Position numbers and translations under genes: made by a program. From Kitasatospora sp. NBC_00240 (lineage in GTDB: Bacteria; Actinomycetota; Actinomycetes; Streptomycetales; Streptomycetaceae), in the NCBI RefSeq assembly GCF_026342405.1, contig NZ_JAPEMU010000001.1, positions 7,750,001 to 7,814,000 on the forward strand: 64,000 bases of DNA, in the 5' to 3' direction. This document shows positions 21,208 through 29,135 of the stretch, one piece after another. The notes beneath the pieces are model-generated. The model was given only the letters and a program-made list of their open reading frames with translations. It searched no databases and had not been told where the DNA came from. Each line of letters starts with the position of its first letter. The first letter of the stretch is position 1.

Positions 21208-21897
21208 TCAGCCCGCCGGGCAGCCCTCCGGGCGCGCCGCCGGCTCCTGCCGCTGCGTCCGGGCCGGCACCGGGTCGCCGGCCCGCCGGGCGTTGCGCCG
21301 CAGCAGCTGCGCCCGGGCGCCCGGGTCCAGCCCCTGCGCGCGCTCCGCCAGCAGCCCGGCGATCGCGCGCTGCTCCGCGGCCGGCTTCTTGTCGTCGTAC
21401 TTGAACTTGGCGCGGACCTCCCGGACGGTCAGCCGCAGCCCGCGCAGGCCCGTCAGCAGCGGGCCGAAGGGCTCGGCCCCGGGCGTCACCCGGACCTCGG
21501 GCGACTCCGGCTGGAAGTGCGCCAGCTGGCGGTTGAGGATGGCGGCCTTGCCCGCGGCGTCCTCGACGATCTCGGCGGTGCAGGCGAACTGGACCGAGGC
21601 GTAGTAGCTGGTCGGTGTGCCCGGCGCGCCACGCCAGGTGCCGGGGGCGAAGGCGTAGTCGTCCGTCACCGACAGCGTCACCTGCGGGTCGGCCCGCAGC
21701 GCCGCCCAGATCGGGTTGGGCGCGGCGAGGTGCAGCAGGATCTCGCCCGCGTCCGCGTCGAGAAGGAAGTGGGTCGGGACGAGGACGGGCCCGTGGCCCG
21801 GGGGGCCGTTGGCGGCGAGCAGCCCGAAGTCCCGCCCGGCGGCGAGCCATTCGCGCCATTCGCTCTCGTCGCCGCGGTCCCAGCTCCTGATCAGCAT
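21208..21897 (-). CDS. FMN-binding PaiB-type split-barrel protein
   Basis: 229-aa flavin split-barrel protein most like PaiB (FMN-binding negative transcriptional regulator family). It begins MLIRSWDRGDESEWREWLAAG. The barrel contains GLLAANGPPGHGPVLVPTHFLLD, LHLAAPNPIWAAL, VTDDYAFAPGTW and SYYASVQF; the C-terminal part has a KFKYDDKKPAAEQRAI helix. Despite the family name, direct DNA binding is poorly supported and FMN/heme chemistry is likely. It lies 12 bases downstream of a second split-barrel gene, so the two form an operon. Confidence 0.78.
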   Translation of the reverse strand: MLIRSWDRGDESEWREWLAAGRDFGLLAANGPPGHGPVLVPTHFLLDADAGEILLHLAAPNPIWAALRADPQVTLSVTDDYAFAPGTWRGAPGTPTSYYASVQFACTAEIVEDAAGKAAILNRQLAHFQPESPEVRVTPGAEPFGPLLTGLRGLRLTVREVRAKFKYDDKKPAAEQRAIAGLLAERAQGLDPGARAQLLRRNARRAGDPVPARTQRQEPAARPEGCPAG

Positions 21898-21909
21898 CTG
21901 CCCCTCCGG

Positions 21910-22563
21910 TCAGCGCAGTTCGCGCAGGTAGGCGGGCAGCGGCACGGTGCTGGAGGCGTCCGGCTCGGGGGCGCCGTGCACCGTCGCGACGGGGACGACG
22001 CCGGCCCAGTAGGGCAGGTCGAGGTCCGCCTCGTCGTCGTCGGCGCCGTCCGCGCGGGTCTTCGCCGAGACCTCGTCGAGGTCCAGCCGGACGACGGCGG
22101 TGGCGGCGAGTTCCCTGGCGTTGGGCCGGCGTACGTCGCCCGAGCGGCCGGGGACGGCCTGGTCGACCAGCGCGTCCAGGGCGACGGTCAGCTCCTCGGG
22201 GTCGGTGACCTGGCGGGCGATGCCGTGGGCCACCACCGAACGGAAGTTGACGGAGTGGTTGAACGCGGACTTGGTGAGCACCAGTGCGTCGACCAGGGTG
22301 ACCGTGACGCAGACCGGGAGGCCGGGGTCGGCCGCGCCGCGCATCGGACGGCTGCCGGTGGAGCCGTGCACGTAGAGGCGGTCGCCGACCCGGGCGTAGA
22401 TGGTCGGCAGGACGACGGGCGCACCGTCGGCGACGAACCCCAGGTGGCAGATGTACGTGCTGTCGAGGATCGCGTGGATCGCGTCGCGCTCCCAGGTGGC
22501 CCGGTCCTTGTAGCGGGTCGGGGTGGTGCGTTCGGTGCGGGAGTAGGTGGTGCCGTCCGACAT
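21910..22563 (-). CDS. Pyridoxamine 5'-phosphate oxidase family protein (NimA-like)
   Basis: 217-aa flavin/F420 split-barrel protein. TYICHLGFVADGAPVVLPTIYARV and LYVHGSTGSRPMRG form the cofactor-binding half, and SVNFRSVVAHGIAR the other. It resembles NimA-type nitroreductase-like and PNPOx-like proteins; the real substrate is unknown. The ATG sits 10 bases inside a short divergent promoter shared with the MocR regulator gene, where a palindrome lies at 22574-22587. Adjacent MocR regulators commonly control vitamin B6 or flavin-related genes, which fits the family. Confidence 0.8.
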   Translation of the reverse strand: MSDGTTYSRTERTTPTRYKDRATWERDAIHAILDSTYICHLGFVADGAPVVLPTIYARVGDRLYVHGSTGSRPMRGAADPGLPVCVTVTLVDALVLTKSAFNHSVNFRSVVAHGIARQVTDPEELTVALDALVDQAVPGRSGDVRRPNARELAATAVVRLDLDEVSAKTRADGADDDEADLDLPYWAGVVPVATVHGAPEPDASSTVPLPAYLRELR

Positions 22564-22573
22564 GACAACCTCT

Positions 22574-22590
22574 ATGTACTAGTGCATAAT
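22574..22590. promoter_or_regulatory. Operator palindrome in the divergent MocR promoter
   Basis: ATGTACTAGTGCAT (22574-22587) is a near-perfect palindrome centred on CTAG. It overlaps a CATAAT -10 box (22585-22590) for the MocR gene, about 16-17 bases past a TGACAA-like -35. Placement implies autoregulation plus control of the flavoprotein genes. Its 12-base core TGTACTAGTGCA recurs exactly at 49639-49650. Confidence 0.6.
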
Positions 22591-22612
22591 TCCTTTTGTG
22601 CTAGGAGAATAT

Positions 22613-23950
22613 ATGATCAAGGGGCGTCGGGCCAGCGATATCGCGGCGGATGTCGAGGCCGCGGTCGGCGCCGGGCAACTGGCACCCGGTGCTGCCCTCC
22701 CGCCGCTGCGCGAACTGGCCGAGCGGCTGGACGTCAACCCCAACACCGTCGCCGCCGCCTACCGCCTGCTGCGCGACCGCGGAGTGATCGAGACCGCCGG
22801 CCGCAAGGGCAGCCGGATCCGCCCCCGGCCGACGGTCGCCCCGCGCGACGGGATGCGGGTCCCCGTCCCCCCGCACGCCCGTGACCTGTCCGCCGGCAAC
22901 CCCGCCACCGAGCTGCTCCCGGCCCTGGCACCGGCGCTCGCCGTCGCGGGGGCCGCCGCCGACCGCGACCCCGTGCTGTACGGGGAGCCGTCCGCCGATC
23001 CCGGGCTGCTCGCTCTCGCCCGGGACTCCTTCCTGGCCGACGGCGCACCCGAGGGCCGGCTGATGGTGGCCTCCGGCGCGCTGGACACCATCGAGCGGGT
23101 CCTCAACACCCGGCTGCGCCCCGGCGACCAGGTCGCGGTGGAGGACCCGGGCTGGGGCAGCCTGCTCGACCTGCTGCCCGCGCTGGGGCTCAGGCCCGTC
23201 CCGGTGGCGCTGGACGAGCAGGGCCCGCTGCCCGCCGCGCTCGCCGCCGCCCTGGCCGCCGGTGCCCGCGCGGCGATCGTCACCGGCCGGGCCCAGAACC
23301 CCACCGGGGCCGTCCTGACCGCCGACCGCGCGCAGCAGCTGCGCGAGGTGCTGGCCGCCCACCCGGGCATCCTGCTGATCGAGGACGACCACGGGCACGG
23401 CATCGTCGACCAGCCGTTCCGGTCGCTGGCCGGCGGCCCGCAAGGGGTGCCGGTCACCGCGCACTGGGCTGTGGTCCGCTCTGCGGCCAAGGCCTACGGC
23501 CCGGACCTGCGCCTCTCGGTGGCGGTCGGGGACGAGGAGACGGTGGCCCGGGTGCTGGGCCGGCAGAGCCTCGGCGCCGGCTGGGTCAGCCATCTGCTCC
23601 AGCGCACCGTCGCCGAACTCTGGCGCTCCGACGCGGCCCCCGTGCGGCGGGTGGCGGCGGCCTACCGCGCCCGCCGCGAGGAGCTGATCGGCGCGCTGGC
23701 CGCGCACGGCATCGCGGCGTACGGCGCCAGCGGCCTGAACGTCTGGGTGCCCGTCCGGGACGAGACCGCGACGGTGGTGGGGCTGGTGCAGCACGGCTGG
23801 GTGGTCGCGCCGGGCGCGCGGTTCCGGCTGCAGTCCCCGCCCGGGGTGCGGATCACGGTGGCCGACCTGGCGCCCGGCGAGGCGGCGCGGCTGGCGGCGG
23901 ATCTGGCCGCGGTCCTGGCCACCGGCGGGGGAGACTCCCGGCCGGTCTGA
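22613..23950 (+). CDS. MocR/PdxR-type regulator (GntR HTH fused to aminotransferase)
   Basis: 445-aa chimera: an N-terminal GntR winged helix (LPPLRELAERLDVNPNTVAAAY, residues ~30-65) and a fold-type I aminotransferase domain from ~85 onward. The PLP lysine is in SAAKAYGPDLRL (K293), with NPTGAV and the LLIEDDHG aspartate also present. MocR proteins sense PLP or amino-acid derivatives and regulate neighbours. The ATG at 22613 follows AGGAG by five bases and is preferred over a GTG 15 bases earlier. It diverges from the two split-barrel genes. Confidence 0.88.
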   Translation: MIKGRRASDIAADVEAAVGAGQLAPGAALPPLRELAERLDVNPNTVAAAYRLLRDRGVIETAGRKGSRIRPRPTVAPRDGMRVPVPPHARDLSAGNPATELLPALAPALAVAGAAADRDPVLYGEPSADPGLLALARDSFLADGAPEGRLMVASGALDTIERVLNTRLRPGDQVAVEDPGWGSLLDLLPALGLRPVPVALDEQGPLPAALAAALAAGARAAIVTGRAQNPTGAVLTADRAQQLREVLAAHPGILLIEDDHGHGIVDQPFRSLAGGPQGVPVTAHWAVVRSAAKAYGPDLRLSVAVGDEETVARVLGRQSLGAGWVSHLLQRTVAELWRSDAAPVRRVAAAYRARREELIGALAAHGIAAYGASGLNVWVPVRDETATVVGLVQHGWVVAPGARFRLQSPPGVRITVADLAPGEAARLAADLAAVLATGGGDSRPV

Positions 23951-24025
23951 GCGGACGGCGGCCTCCTGCGGCCGCTCACGGGCGGGGCGTCCCGGGACAC
24001 TCCGGACGGCTCGGGGCACTCCCTC

Positions 24026-24070
24026 GAACCGGCGGGTGACAGGGCGGGAGAACCGGCGGGTAACAGGGCG
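24026..24070. repeat. Two 21-bp direct repeats upstream of the SGNH hydrolase
   Basis: 24026-24046 and 24050-24070 are the same 21-mer (GAACCGGCGGGTGACAGGG... with one G/A difference), spaced 24 bases start to start. They lie ~140 bases before the secreted hydrolase gene and could be a regulator-binding array or a simple duplication. Confidence 0.6.
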
Positions 24071-24207
24071 AGAAAGTCGCTGCAGATACCTAGCGGTAAC
24101 AAGCGCGCGCATGTCATGTTTCTCGCGCCACCGGCCGGCGGCCCACCCTCACCCCCGCGTCTCCCCGTCCCCATACAGCGGGCGAGACCGAACGCAGGAG
24201 TTCCGCC

Positions 24208-25386
24208 GTGCCCGAAAGCTGTCAGAGCACCGCCGCACGCACCAGCAGAACACAGCGGCTGTTCGCCGCCGTCCTCGCACTTCCCCTGCTCGCCACCGGC
24301 CTGCTGGCCGCCGCCGCCCCGGCCCGGGCCGCCACCGGCCCCACCGCCAGCGTGACCATGGGGGACAGCTACATCTCCGGCGAGGCCGGCCGCTGGAAGG
24401 GCAACAGCCTCACCACCAGCGGCTCCCGCGCCGGCACCGACCGGGCCTGGACCGGCAGTGCCTACGACCCGGCCCGGGTCTACGGCGCCACGTACGCGAG
24501 CGGGTGCGACCGCTCGGACGTCGCCGAGGTCCGCAGCGCCCCGACCCTGGCCCAGACCCAGATCAACCTGGCCTGCTCGGGGGCCGTCACCGCCAACGTG
24601 TTCCGGGCCGCCAACGGCGGCCAGTCGTACAAGGGCGAGGCCCCGCAGGCCGACCAGCTCGCCACCGTCGCGCGCGCCAACAACGTCAAGCTGATCACGC
24701 TCTCGATCGGCGGCAACGACCTGGGCTTCGCGGACGTCATCCAGACCTGCGTGAAGGACTACCTGATCTGGTACTCCTACTGCAACGACGACCAGCAGAG
24801 CGCCGTCGACGCCAAGATGGCCGCCGCGATGGCGGGCGTGCGCAAGTCGGTCGACGAGATCCGCGCGGTGATGACCGCCGCCGGGTACGCGGCCGGCGAC
24901 TACCGGATCGTGCTGCAGTCGTACCCGTCGCCGATCCCGCGCAGCTCCGAGATGCGCTACGGCGAGAGCGGCTGGAGCCGGGCCGACACCGGCGGCTGCC
25001 CGTTCTGGGACGGCGACGCCGACTGGGCCCGCGACTCGCTGGTGCCGCAGATCTCCGACGCGCTGGCCGCGGTCGCGGCCGCCAAGGGGGTGCAGTTCAT
25101 GGACCTGCGGGACATGCTGCAGGGCCGCGAGGTCTGCGCCACGGCCACCAGGCAGGCGACCTCGACCTCCGCGCCCTCCGCGACCACCGGTGAGTGGGCC
25201 CGGTTCGTCGACGCCGGCCTGAGCGCCTCGCAGGGCACCGTCCAGGAGTCGATGCACCCGAACTACTACGGCCAGCTCGCCCTCGGCCGCTGCCTGACCC
25301 TGCTGGGTGCCAGGCCGACCGGCAACTGGAGCTGCCGCAACACGGCCGGCCAGGACACCGACGGGATGTACCTGACCGCGAAGTAG
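24208..25386 (+). CDS. Secreted SGNH/GDSL hydrolase
   Basis: 392-aa exported esterase/lipase. Residues 1-45 are a signal peptide: Arg-rich start, LFAAVLALPLLATGLLAAAA core, and a likely cleavage after APARA. Block I is TMGDSYISGE with nucleophile S54, block III is SIGGNDLGFAD, and block V is ESMHPNYYGQL with H350. Several cysteines probably form disulfides, as in Streptomyces lipase SCO7513-type enzymes. Substrate is unknown. The GTG follows GCAGGAG. Transcription ends at the shared hairpin at 25395. Confidence 0.88.
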   Translation: MPESCQSTAARTSRTQRLFAAVLALPLLATGLLAAAAPARAATGPTASVTMGDSYISGEAGRWKGNSLTTSGSRAGTDRAWTGSAYDPARVYGATYASGCDRSDVAEVRSAPTLAQTQINLACSGAVTANVFRAANGGQSYKGEAPQADQLATVARANNVKLITLSIGGNDLGFADVIQTCVKDYLIWYSYCNDDQQSAVDAKMAAAMAGVRKSVDEIRAVMTAAGYAAGDYRIVLQSYPSPIPRSSEMRYGESGWSRADTGGCPFWDGDADWARDSLVPQISDALAAVAAAKGVQFMDLRDMLQGREVCATATRQATSTSAPSATTGEWARFVDAGLSASQGTVQESMHPNYYGQLALGRCLTLLGARPTGNWSCRNTAGQDTDGMYLTAK

Positions 25387-25394
25387 TACGCACG

Positions 25395-25437
25395 CCGCCG
25401 GCGCCCGTACCCCTCGGCGGGGTGCGGGCGCCGGCGG
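25395..25437. terminator. Bidirectional hairpin between SGNH hydrolase and NDH-2
   Basis: 13-bp stem (25395-25407 with 25425-25437), loop of 17 bases, between convergent genes. Confidence 0.6.
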
Positions 25438-25452
25438 GCGCGGTCGGGCCGG

Positions 25453-26811
25453 TCAGCCCTTGGCGAGCAGCGCCTGGGCGTGCGCCCTTACCTGATCCTT
25501 CGTCAGATAGGCGTCGGTGTACTCGAAGTCGCGCAGCCGGGCGGGCTGGCGGGCGAGGAAGCCGGTGCGGACGAAGTCGTCGCCGGCGGTCGCGTTGAGC
25601 AGCCAGTTCGCGCCGACCCGGAACTTCGCCGCGTTGGTCCGCATCGCCATCAGGTGGTAGCCGCGCGCCACCAGCTGGGCCGGGACACCCTCCAGCTCGA
25701 TGCCGACCGGCTTGGAGACCGCGTCCTTGCCGCCGAGGTCCACCACCAGGCCCAAGTCCTTGTGGTAGTAGGGCTCCAGGGGCCGGCCGCGGAGCGAGGC
25801 GATCAGATTGTCGGCGACCGCCTTGCCCTGCCGGGCGGAGTGCTGGGCGGTCGGCGGGCAGACCGCGCCGTCGCCCTTGGCGAGGTCCGGGACGGCGGCC
25901 GCGTCGCCGAGCGCGAAGACACCCTCGAACTGCGGCACCCGCATCTCCGCCGTGACCGCCACCCGGCCGCGCACCGTCTCGGCGTCCAGGGTCGCGATCA
26001 GCGGGCTGGCCGCGACCCCGGCCGTCCAGATCAGCGTCCGGCTGGGGAGCACCCGGCCGTCGGTGAACTTGACGCTCTCGGCGCCCACCTCGGCCACCGA
26101 CACGCCGAGCGACACCTCGATGCCGCGGGCGCGCAGCACCCGGAGCGCGGTCTCGCCCAGCGCGTCGCCGAGTTCGGGCATCAGCTTCGGGGCGATGTCG
26201 ATCAGGTGCCACTTGATCTGCCGGGCGTCCAGCCGCGGGTAGCGCCGGGCGGCGGCGGTGGTCAGCCGTTGCAGGCAGGCCGCCGTCTCGGTGCCGGCGT
26301 AGCCGCCGCCGACCACCACGAACTGCAGCCGGGACTCCCGCTCACGCTGGTCCAGGCTGGCCGAGGCGAGGTCGAGCTGCGCGATGACGTGGTCCCGGAC
26401 GTAGGTCGCCTCCGCGAGCGTCTTCATGCCGCGCGCGTAGTCGGTCAGACCGGGGATGTCGAAGGTCCGGGTCACGCTGCCGGGGGCGAGCACCAGGTAG
26501 TCGTAGCGCTCGGCGACCACCTCGTCGGTGATCTTCCGGACCACGCAGACCTTCGAGCGCGGGTCGACCCCGATCGCCCCGCCCGGGACGATGTGGGTGC
26601 GCCGCAGCGTCCGCCGCAACGAGACGGCCACCGACTGAGGGGTGAGCACGCCGGCCGCGACGTGCGGCAGCAGCGGCAGGTACAGCTGGTAACTGAACGG
26701 CGTGACCAGGGAGATCTCCGCCTCCGCGGGCGTGAGCTTGCGTTCCAGGCGGCGCGCGCATTCCAGTCCGGCGAAGCCGCCACCAACGATCAGGATCCGA
26801 GGTCGTTCCAT
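25453..26811 (-). CDS. ndh: Type II NADH dehydrogenase-like FAD oxidoreductase
   Basis: 452-aa flavoprotein of the NDH-2/pyridine nucleotide-disulfide family. It transfers electrons from NADH to quinone without pumping protons. The FAD dinucleotide fold is RILIVGGGFAGLECARRL, the NAD fold FVVVGGGYAGTETAACL, and the second FAD motif GVFALGDAAAVPDL near residue 300. YQLYLPLLPHVAAGVL matches the quinone-side segment of NDH-2. The C-terminus lacks an obvious transmembrane helix, so membrane attachment would be peripheral. It stands alone; the HipA-like gene diverges upstream. Confidence 0.85.
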   Translation of the reverse strand: MERPRILIVGGGFAGLECARRLERKLTPAEAEISLVTPFSYQLYLPLLPHVAAGVLTPQSVAVSLRRTLRRTHIVPGGAIGVDPRSKVCVVRKITDEVVAERYDYLVLAPGSVTRTFDIPGLTDYARGMKTLAEATYVRDHVIAQLDLASASLDQRERESRLQFVVVGGGYAGTETAACLQRLTTAAARRYPRLDARQIKWHLIDIAPKLMPELGDALGETALRVLRARGIEVSLGVSVAEVGAESVKFTDGRVLPSRTLIWTAGVAASPLIATLDAETVRGRVAVTAEMRVPQFEGVFALGDAAAVPDLAKGDGAVCPPTAQHSARQGKAVADNLIASLRGRPLEPYYHKDLGLVVDLGGKDAVSKPVGIELEGVPAQLVARGYHLMAMRTNAAKFRVGANWLLNATAGDDFVRTGFLARQPARLRDFEYTDAYLTKDQVRAHAQALLAKG

Positions 26812-26981
26812 CGTTCATCCCTTACAGTGCTGGTCCGAGCCGAGCCGGGACAACCAGGCCCCTGTCGGCGCGGCACGACCGGCCGGGCGGGGCCCACTGT
26901 CCGCCACACTCGCACGGTCCAACCGGCCCTGCCACCGCAGCGGTGCGGACGGTCGACCTGACGGATCGGTAGGCTGTCCGG

Positions 26982-27737
26982 GTGCTCACCGAGGTGACGG
27001 CGGTCCGTTATGTGACGCCACTACGTGAAGGCGGCTCGATGCCGGGCCTGGTCGAGGCCGACGACCACCGGCTCTACGCGCTCAAATGGGTCGGGGCCGC
27101 GCAGGGCCGGAAGGCGCTGGTCGCCGAGGTGCTGGCGGGTGAACTGGGCCGGCGGCTCGGGCTGCCGGTGCCCGAGCTGGTCACCGTCGACCTCGACCCG
27201 GTGCTCGCCCGGAGCGAACCGGACCAGCAGGTGCAGGACCAGATGCGGGCCAGCGGCGGCACCAACCTCGGGATGGCCTTCGTCAGCGGGGCGTTCAACT
27301 TCGACCCGCTCTGCTTCGAGGTCGAGCCGGAGCTGGCCGGGCAGGTGCTCTGGTTCGACGCGCTGATCGGCAACGTCGACCGGTCCTGGCGCAACCCCAA
27401 CCTGCTGGTCGCCACCGGCGGCCTGCGGCTGATCGACCACGGCGCCAGCCTGATCTTCCACCACCACTGGCCGGGCGCGGCCGGCTGGATCCGGCGCCCC
27501 TACGACGCCGGTGACCACGCCCTGCTGCGGGCCAGGCCGGACGTCGCGGCGGCCGACAAGCTGCTGGCACCGCTCGCCCAGGAGGGGCTGGCCGGCGCGG
27601 TGGCGCAGATCCCCGAGGTCTGGCTCACCGACGAACCCGGCTTCGACTCGCCGGAGGCGGTGCGCGAGGCCTACCTCGCCCAGCTCACGGCCCGGCTGGC
27701 CGGCCCCCGCGACTGGCTCCCGGAGGTGTCCGGGTGA
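26982..27737 (+). CDS. HipA-family kinase-like protein
   Basis: 251-aa protein with the HipA-like kinase fold, shorter than HipA itself (about 440 aa). KWVGAAQGRKALVAEVLAGELGRRLGLPVPE is the lysine/helix region, DALIGNVDRSWRNPNLLV the catalytic loop (D and N), and LRLIDHGASLIFHH the metal-binding DHG. All catalytic residues therefore appear present. No HipB-type antitoxin is adjacent; the next gene, overlapping by four bases, is DUF3037. The start GTG has no Shine-Dalgarno but TAGGCT lies six bases before it, suggesting a leaderless transcript. Confidence 0.8.
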   Translation: MLTEVTAVRYVTPLREGGSMPGLVEADDHRLYALKWVGAAQGRKALVAEVLAGELGRRLGLPVPELVTVDLDPVLARSEPDQQVQDQMRASGGTNLGMAFVSGAFNFDPLCFEVEPELAGQVLWFDALIGNVDRSWRNPNLLVATGGLRLIDHGASLIFHHHWPGAAGWIRRPYDAGDHALLRARPDVAAADKLLAPLAQEGLAGAVAQIPEVWLTDEPGFDSPEAVREAYLAQLTARLAGPRDWLPEVSG

Positions 27738-28183
27738 GCGCGGCCGAGATCCGTCGGGACACCGGCACCGAGGTATCGGAGGACACCGTGAGCAACCCCG
27801 ACGGGACGCTGCACGACTACGAGTACGCGCTGGTCCGGGCGATCCCCCGGGTCGAGCGCGGCGAGTGCGTCAACATCGGCGTGCTGCTCTACTGCCGGCA
27901 GAGCGCCCACCTCGGCGCCCGCACCCACCTGGACCAGGCCCGGCTGCTGGCGCTCGACCCGGTGGCCGACGTGGCCGCGGTGCGGCGGGCGCTGCACGGC
28001 ATCGAGGCGGTCTGCGCGGGCGGCCCCGAGGCGGGACCGGCGGCGGCCGACGACCCCGGCCGGCGGTTCCGCTGGCTGACCGCCCCGCGCAGCGCCGTCG
28101 TCCAGCCCGGACCGGTGCACACCGGCCTGACCGCCGATCCGGAGGTCGAGCTGCGCCGGCTCTTCGACCAGCTGGTGCTCTGA
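27734..28183 (+). CDS. DUF3037 domain protein
   Basis: 149-aa DUF3037 protein. The conserved part starts at YEYALVRAIPRVERGECVNIGVLLYC, followed by a variable middle and a C-terminal RFRWLTAPRSAVVQPGPVHTG and LRRLFDQLVL. The start overlaps the HipA-like stop (GTGA) and has GGAGG seven bases upstream; a second GTG at 27788 also has GGAGG and would give a 131-aa protein starting at SNPDGTLHD. HipA-like/DUF3037 pairs occur widely in bacteria; the function is unknown. Translation is probably coupled to the kinase-like gene. Confidence 0.8.
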   Translation: MSAAEIRRDTGTEVSEDTVSNPDGTLHDYEYALVRAIPRVERGECVNIGVLLYCRQSAHLGARTHLDQARLLALDPVADVAAVRRALHGIEAVCAGGPEAGPAAADDPGRRFRWLTAPRSAVVQPGPVHTGLTADPEVELRRLFDQLVL

Positions 28184-28266
28184 CCTGGGCCCGGTCCGGG
28201 GTGAGGTTGGACATTTGCGGTGGTCGAAGCTGGAGCTGGTGAACCTTCTACGCGTACCCTGGCGGC

Positions 28267-28719
28267 ATGGGTTCGACACCGACGGCGACCGCCGCACCGA
28301 CCACCGCCGAGCTGATGGAGGCGCTGGCCGCCGTCGGCGCCGCGTACTTCCAGGACTTCGCGGGCGCGGCGGCCCGGCACGGGCTCTCGTCCTCGCAGGC
28401 CAAGGCGCTGGGCGCGGTGCACGAGCCGGTGCCGATGCGGGCGCTGGCGGGGCGGCTCGGCTGTGACGCCTCCAACGTGACCGGCATCGTGGACCGGCTG
28501 GAGACCCTCGGGCTGGCCCACCGGGAGGCGGCGGCGGGCGACCGGCGGGTGAAGATCGTGGTGATCACCGAGCAGGGCCGGGAGATCCTGGCCCTGATCC
28601 GGGCCGAGATGGCCCGGACCCACCAGGCCTTCGACGCCATGACCGAGGAGCAGCGGGTGGCGCTGTACTCGATCTGCCACCAGGTGCTGCCCGTGCTCAC
28701 CGGCCGACCGGCGGCCTGA
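28267..28719 (+). CDS. MarR-family transcriptional regulator
   Basis: 150-aa MarR dimeric winged-helix repressor. Helix recognition segment MRALAGRLGCDASNVTGIVDRLETLGLAHRE, wing ending DRRVKIVVITEQG, long C-terminal dimer helices. The ATG has TACCCT six bases upstream and no Shine-Dalgarno, consistent with a leaderless mRNA. The target is not obvious: upstream is the HipA/DUF3037 pair and downstream the 416-base stretch before purB. Confidence 0.85.
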   Translation: MGSTPTATAAPTTAELMEALAAVGAAYFQDFAGAAARHGLSSSQAKALGAVHEPVPMRALAGRLGCDASNVTGIVDRLETLGLAHREAAAGDRRVKIVVITEQGREILALIRAEMARTHQAFDAMTEEQRVALYSICHQVLPVLTGRPAA

Positions 28720-28766
28720 CGCCGTAGCCGCGAGGCGTCGAGGCCGTTCGCGCGCCCCGGCCGGCA

Positions 28767-29040
28767 TCAGGCCCCCGCGCCTGCTCGCTCCGTCTGCAGC
28801 CGGGGGGCGCCGCGCTCGGCCGGCCGCTCGGCGCCCGGCGGTAGCGGGCCGCCCGCCCGCAGGTGGCGGTGGGCCACCGCCGGCGGCAGGTCGACCAGGG
28901 CCGGCGTGACGGCCTCCGGGTCGGCGTCGCCGAGCTGGTCGACCAGCCCGGCCAGCGCCGCCCGGACCTGCGCCGCCCCCCGGTCGGCCCGCTCGGCGGC
29001 GCCCGTCGGCCAGTCCGCGCCGGTACGTCCGGCTGCTGCG
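28767..29040 (-). other. Coding-like reading frame without a start (possible gene remnant)
   Basis: The minus strand reads a stop-free frame with near-100% GC at third positions: DWPTGAAERADRGAAQVRAA, ALAGLVDQLGDADPEAVTP, ALVDLPPAVAHRHLRAGG, ending at a TGA at 28769-28767. No ATG, GTG or TTG start lies at a sensible place upstream before a strong hairpin at 29042-29074. It may be the 3' end of a decayed gene; chance codon bias is the alternative. No other gene is visible between 28720 and 29121. Confidence 0.3.
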
Positions 29041-29041
29041 C

Positions 29042-29074
29042 CGGGTGCTCGCCCGCTGACCGGGCGAGCACCCG
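29042..29074. terminator. Perfect 14-bp hairpin upstream of purB
   Basis: 29042-29055 pairs fully with 29061-29074 around CTGAC. It separates the MarR region from the purB promoter and may stop read-through. Confidence 0.5.
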
Positions 29075-29121
29075 CGGCGCGCTCGGGGTGGTCCGCCGAC
29101 GATCCGGCTGACCTCGGCTGT

Positions 29122-29127
29122 TAGGCT
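29122..29127 (+). promoter_or_regulatory. -10 element for purB
   Basis: TAGGCT lies eight bases before the GTG start at 29136. With no Shine-Dalgarno in between, purB is probably translated from a leaderless or near-leaderless mRNA. Confidence 0.4.
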
Positions 29128-29135
29128 TGCGAAGC

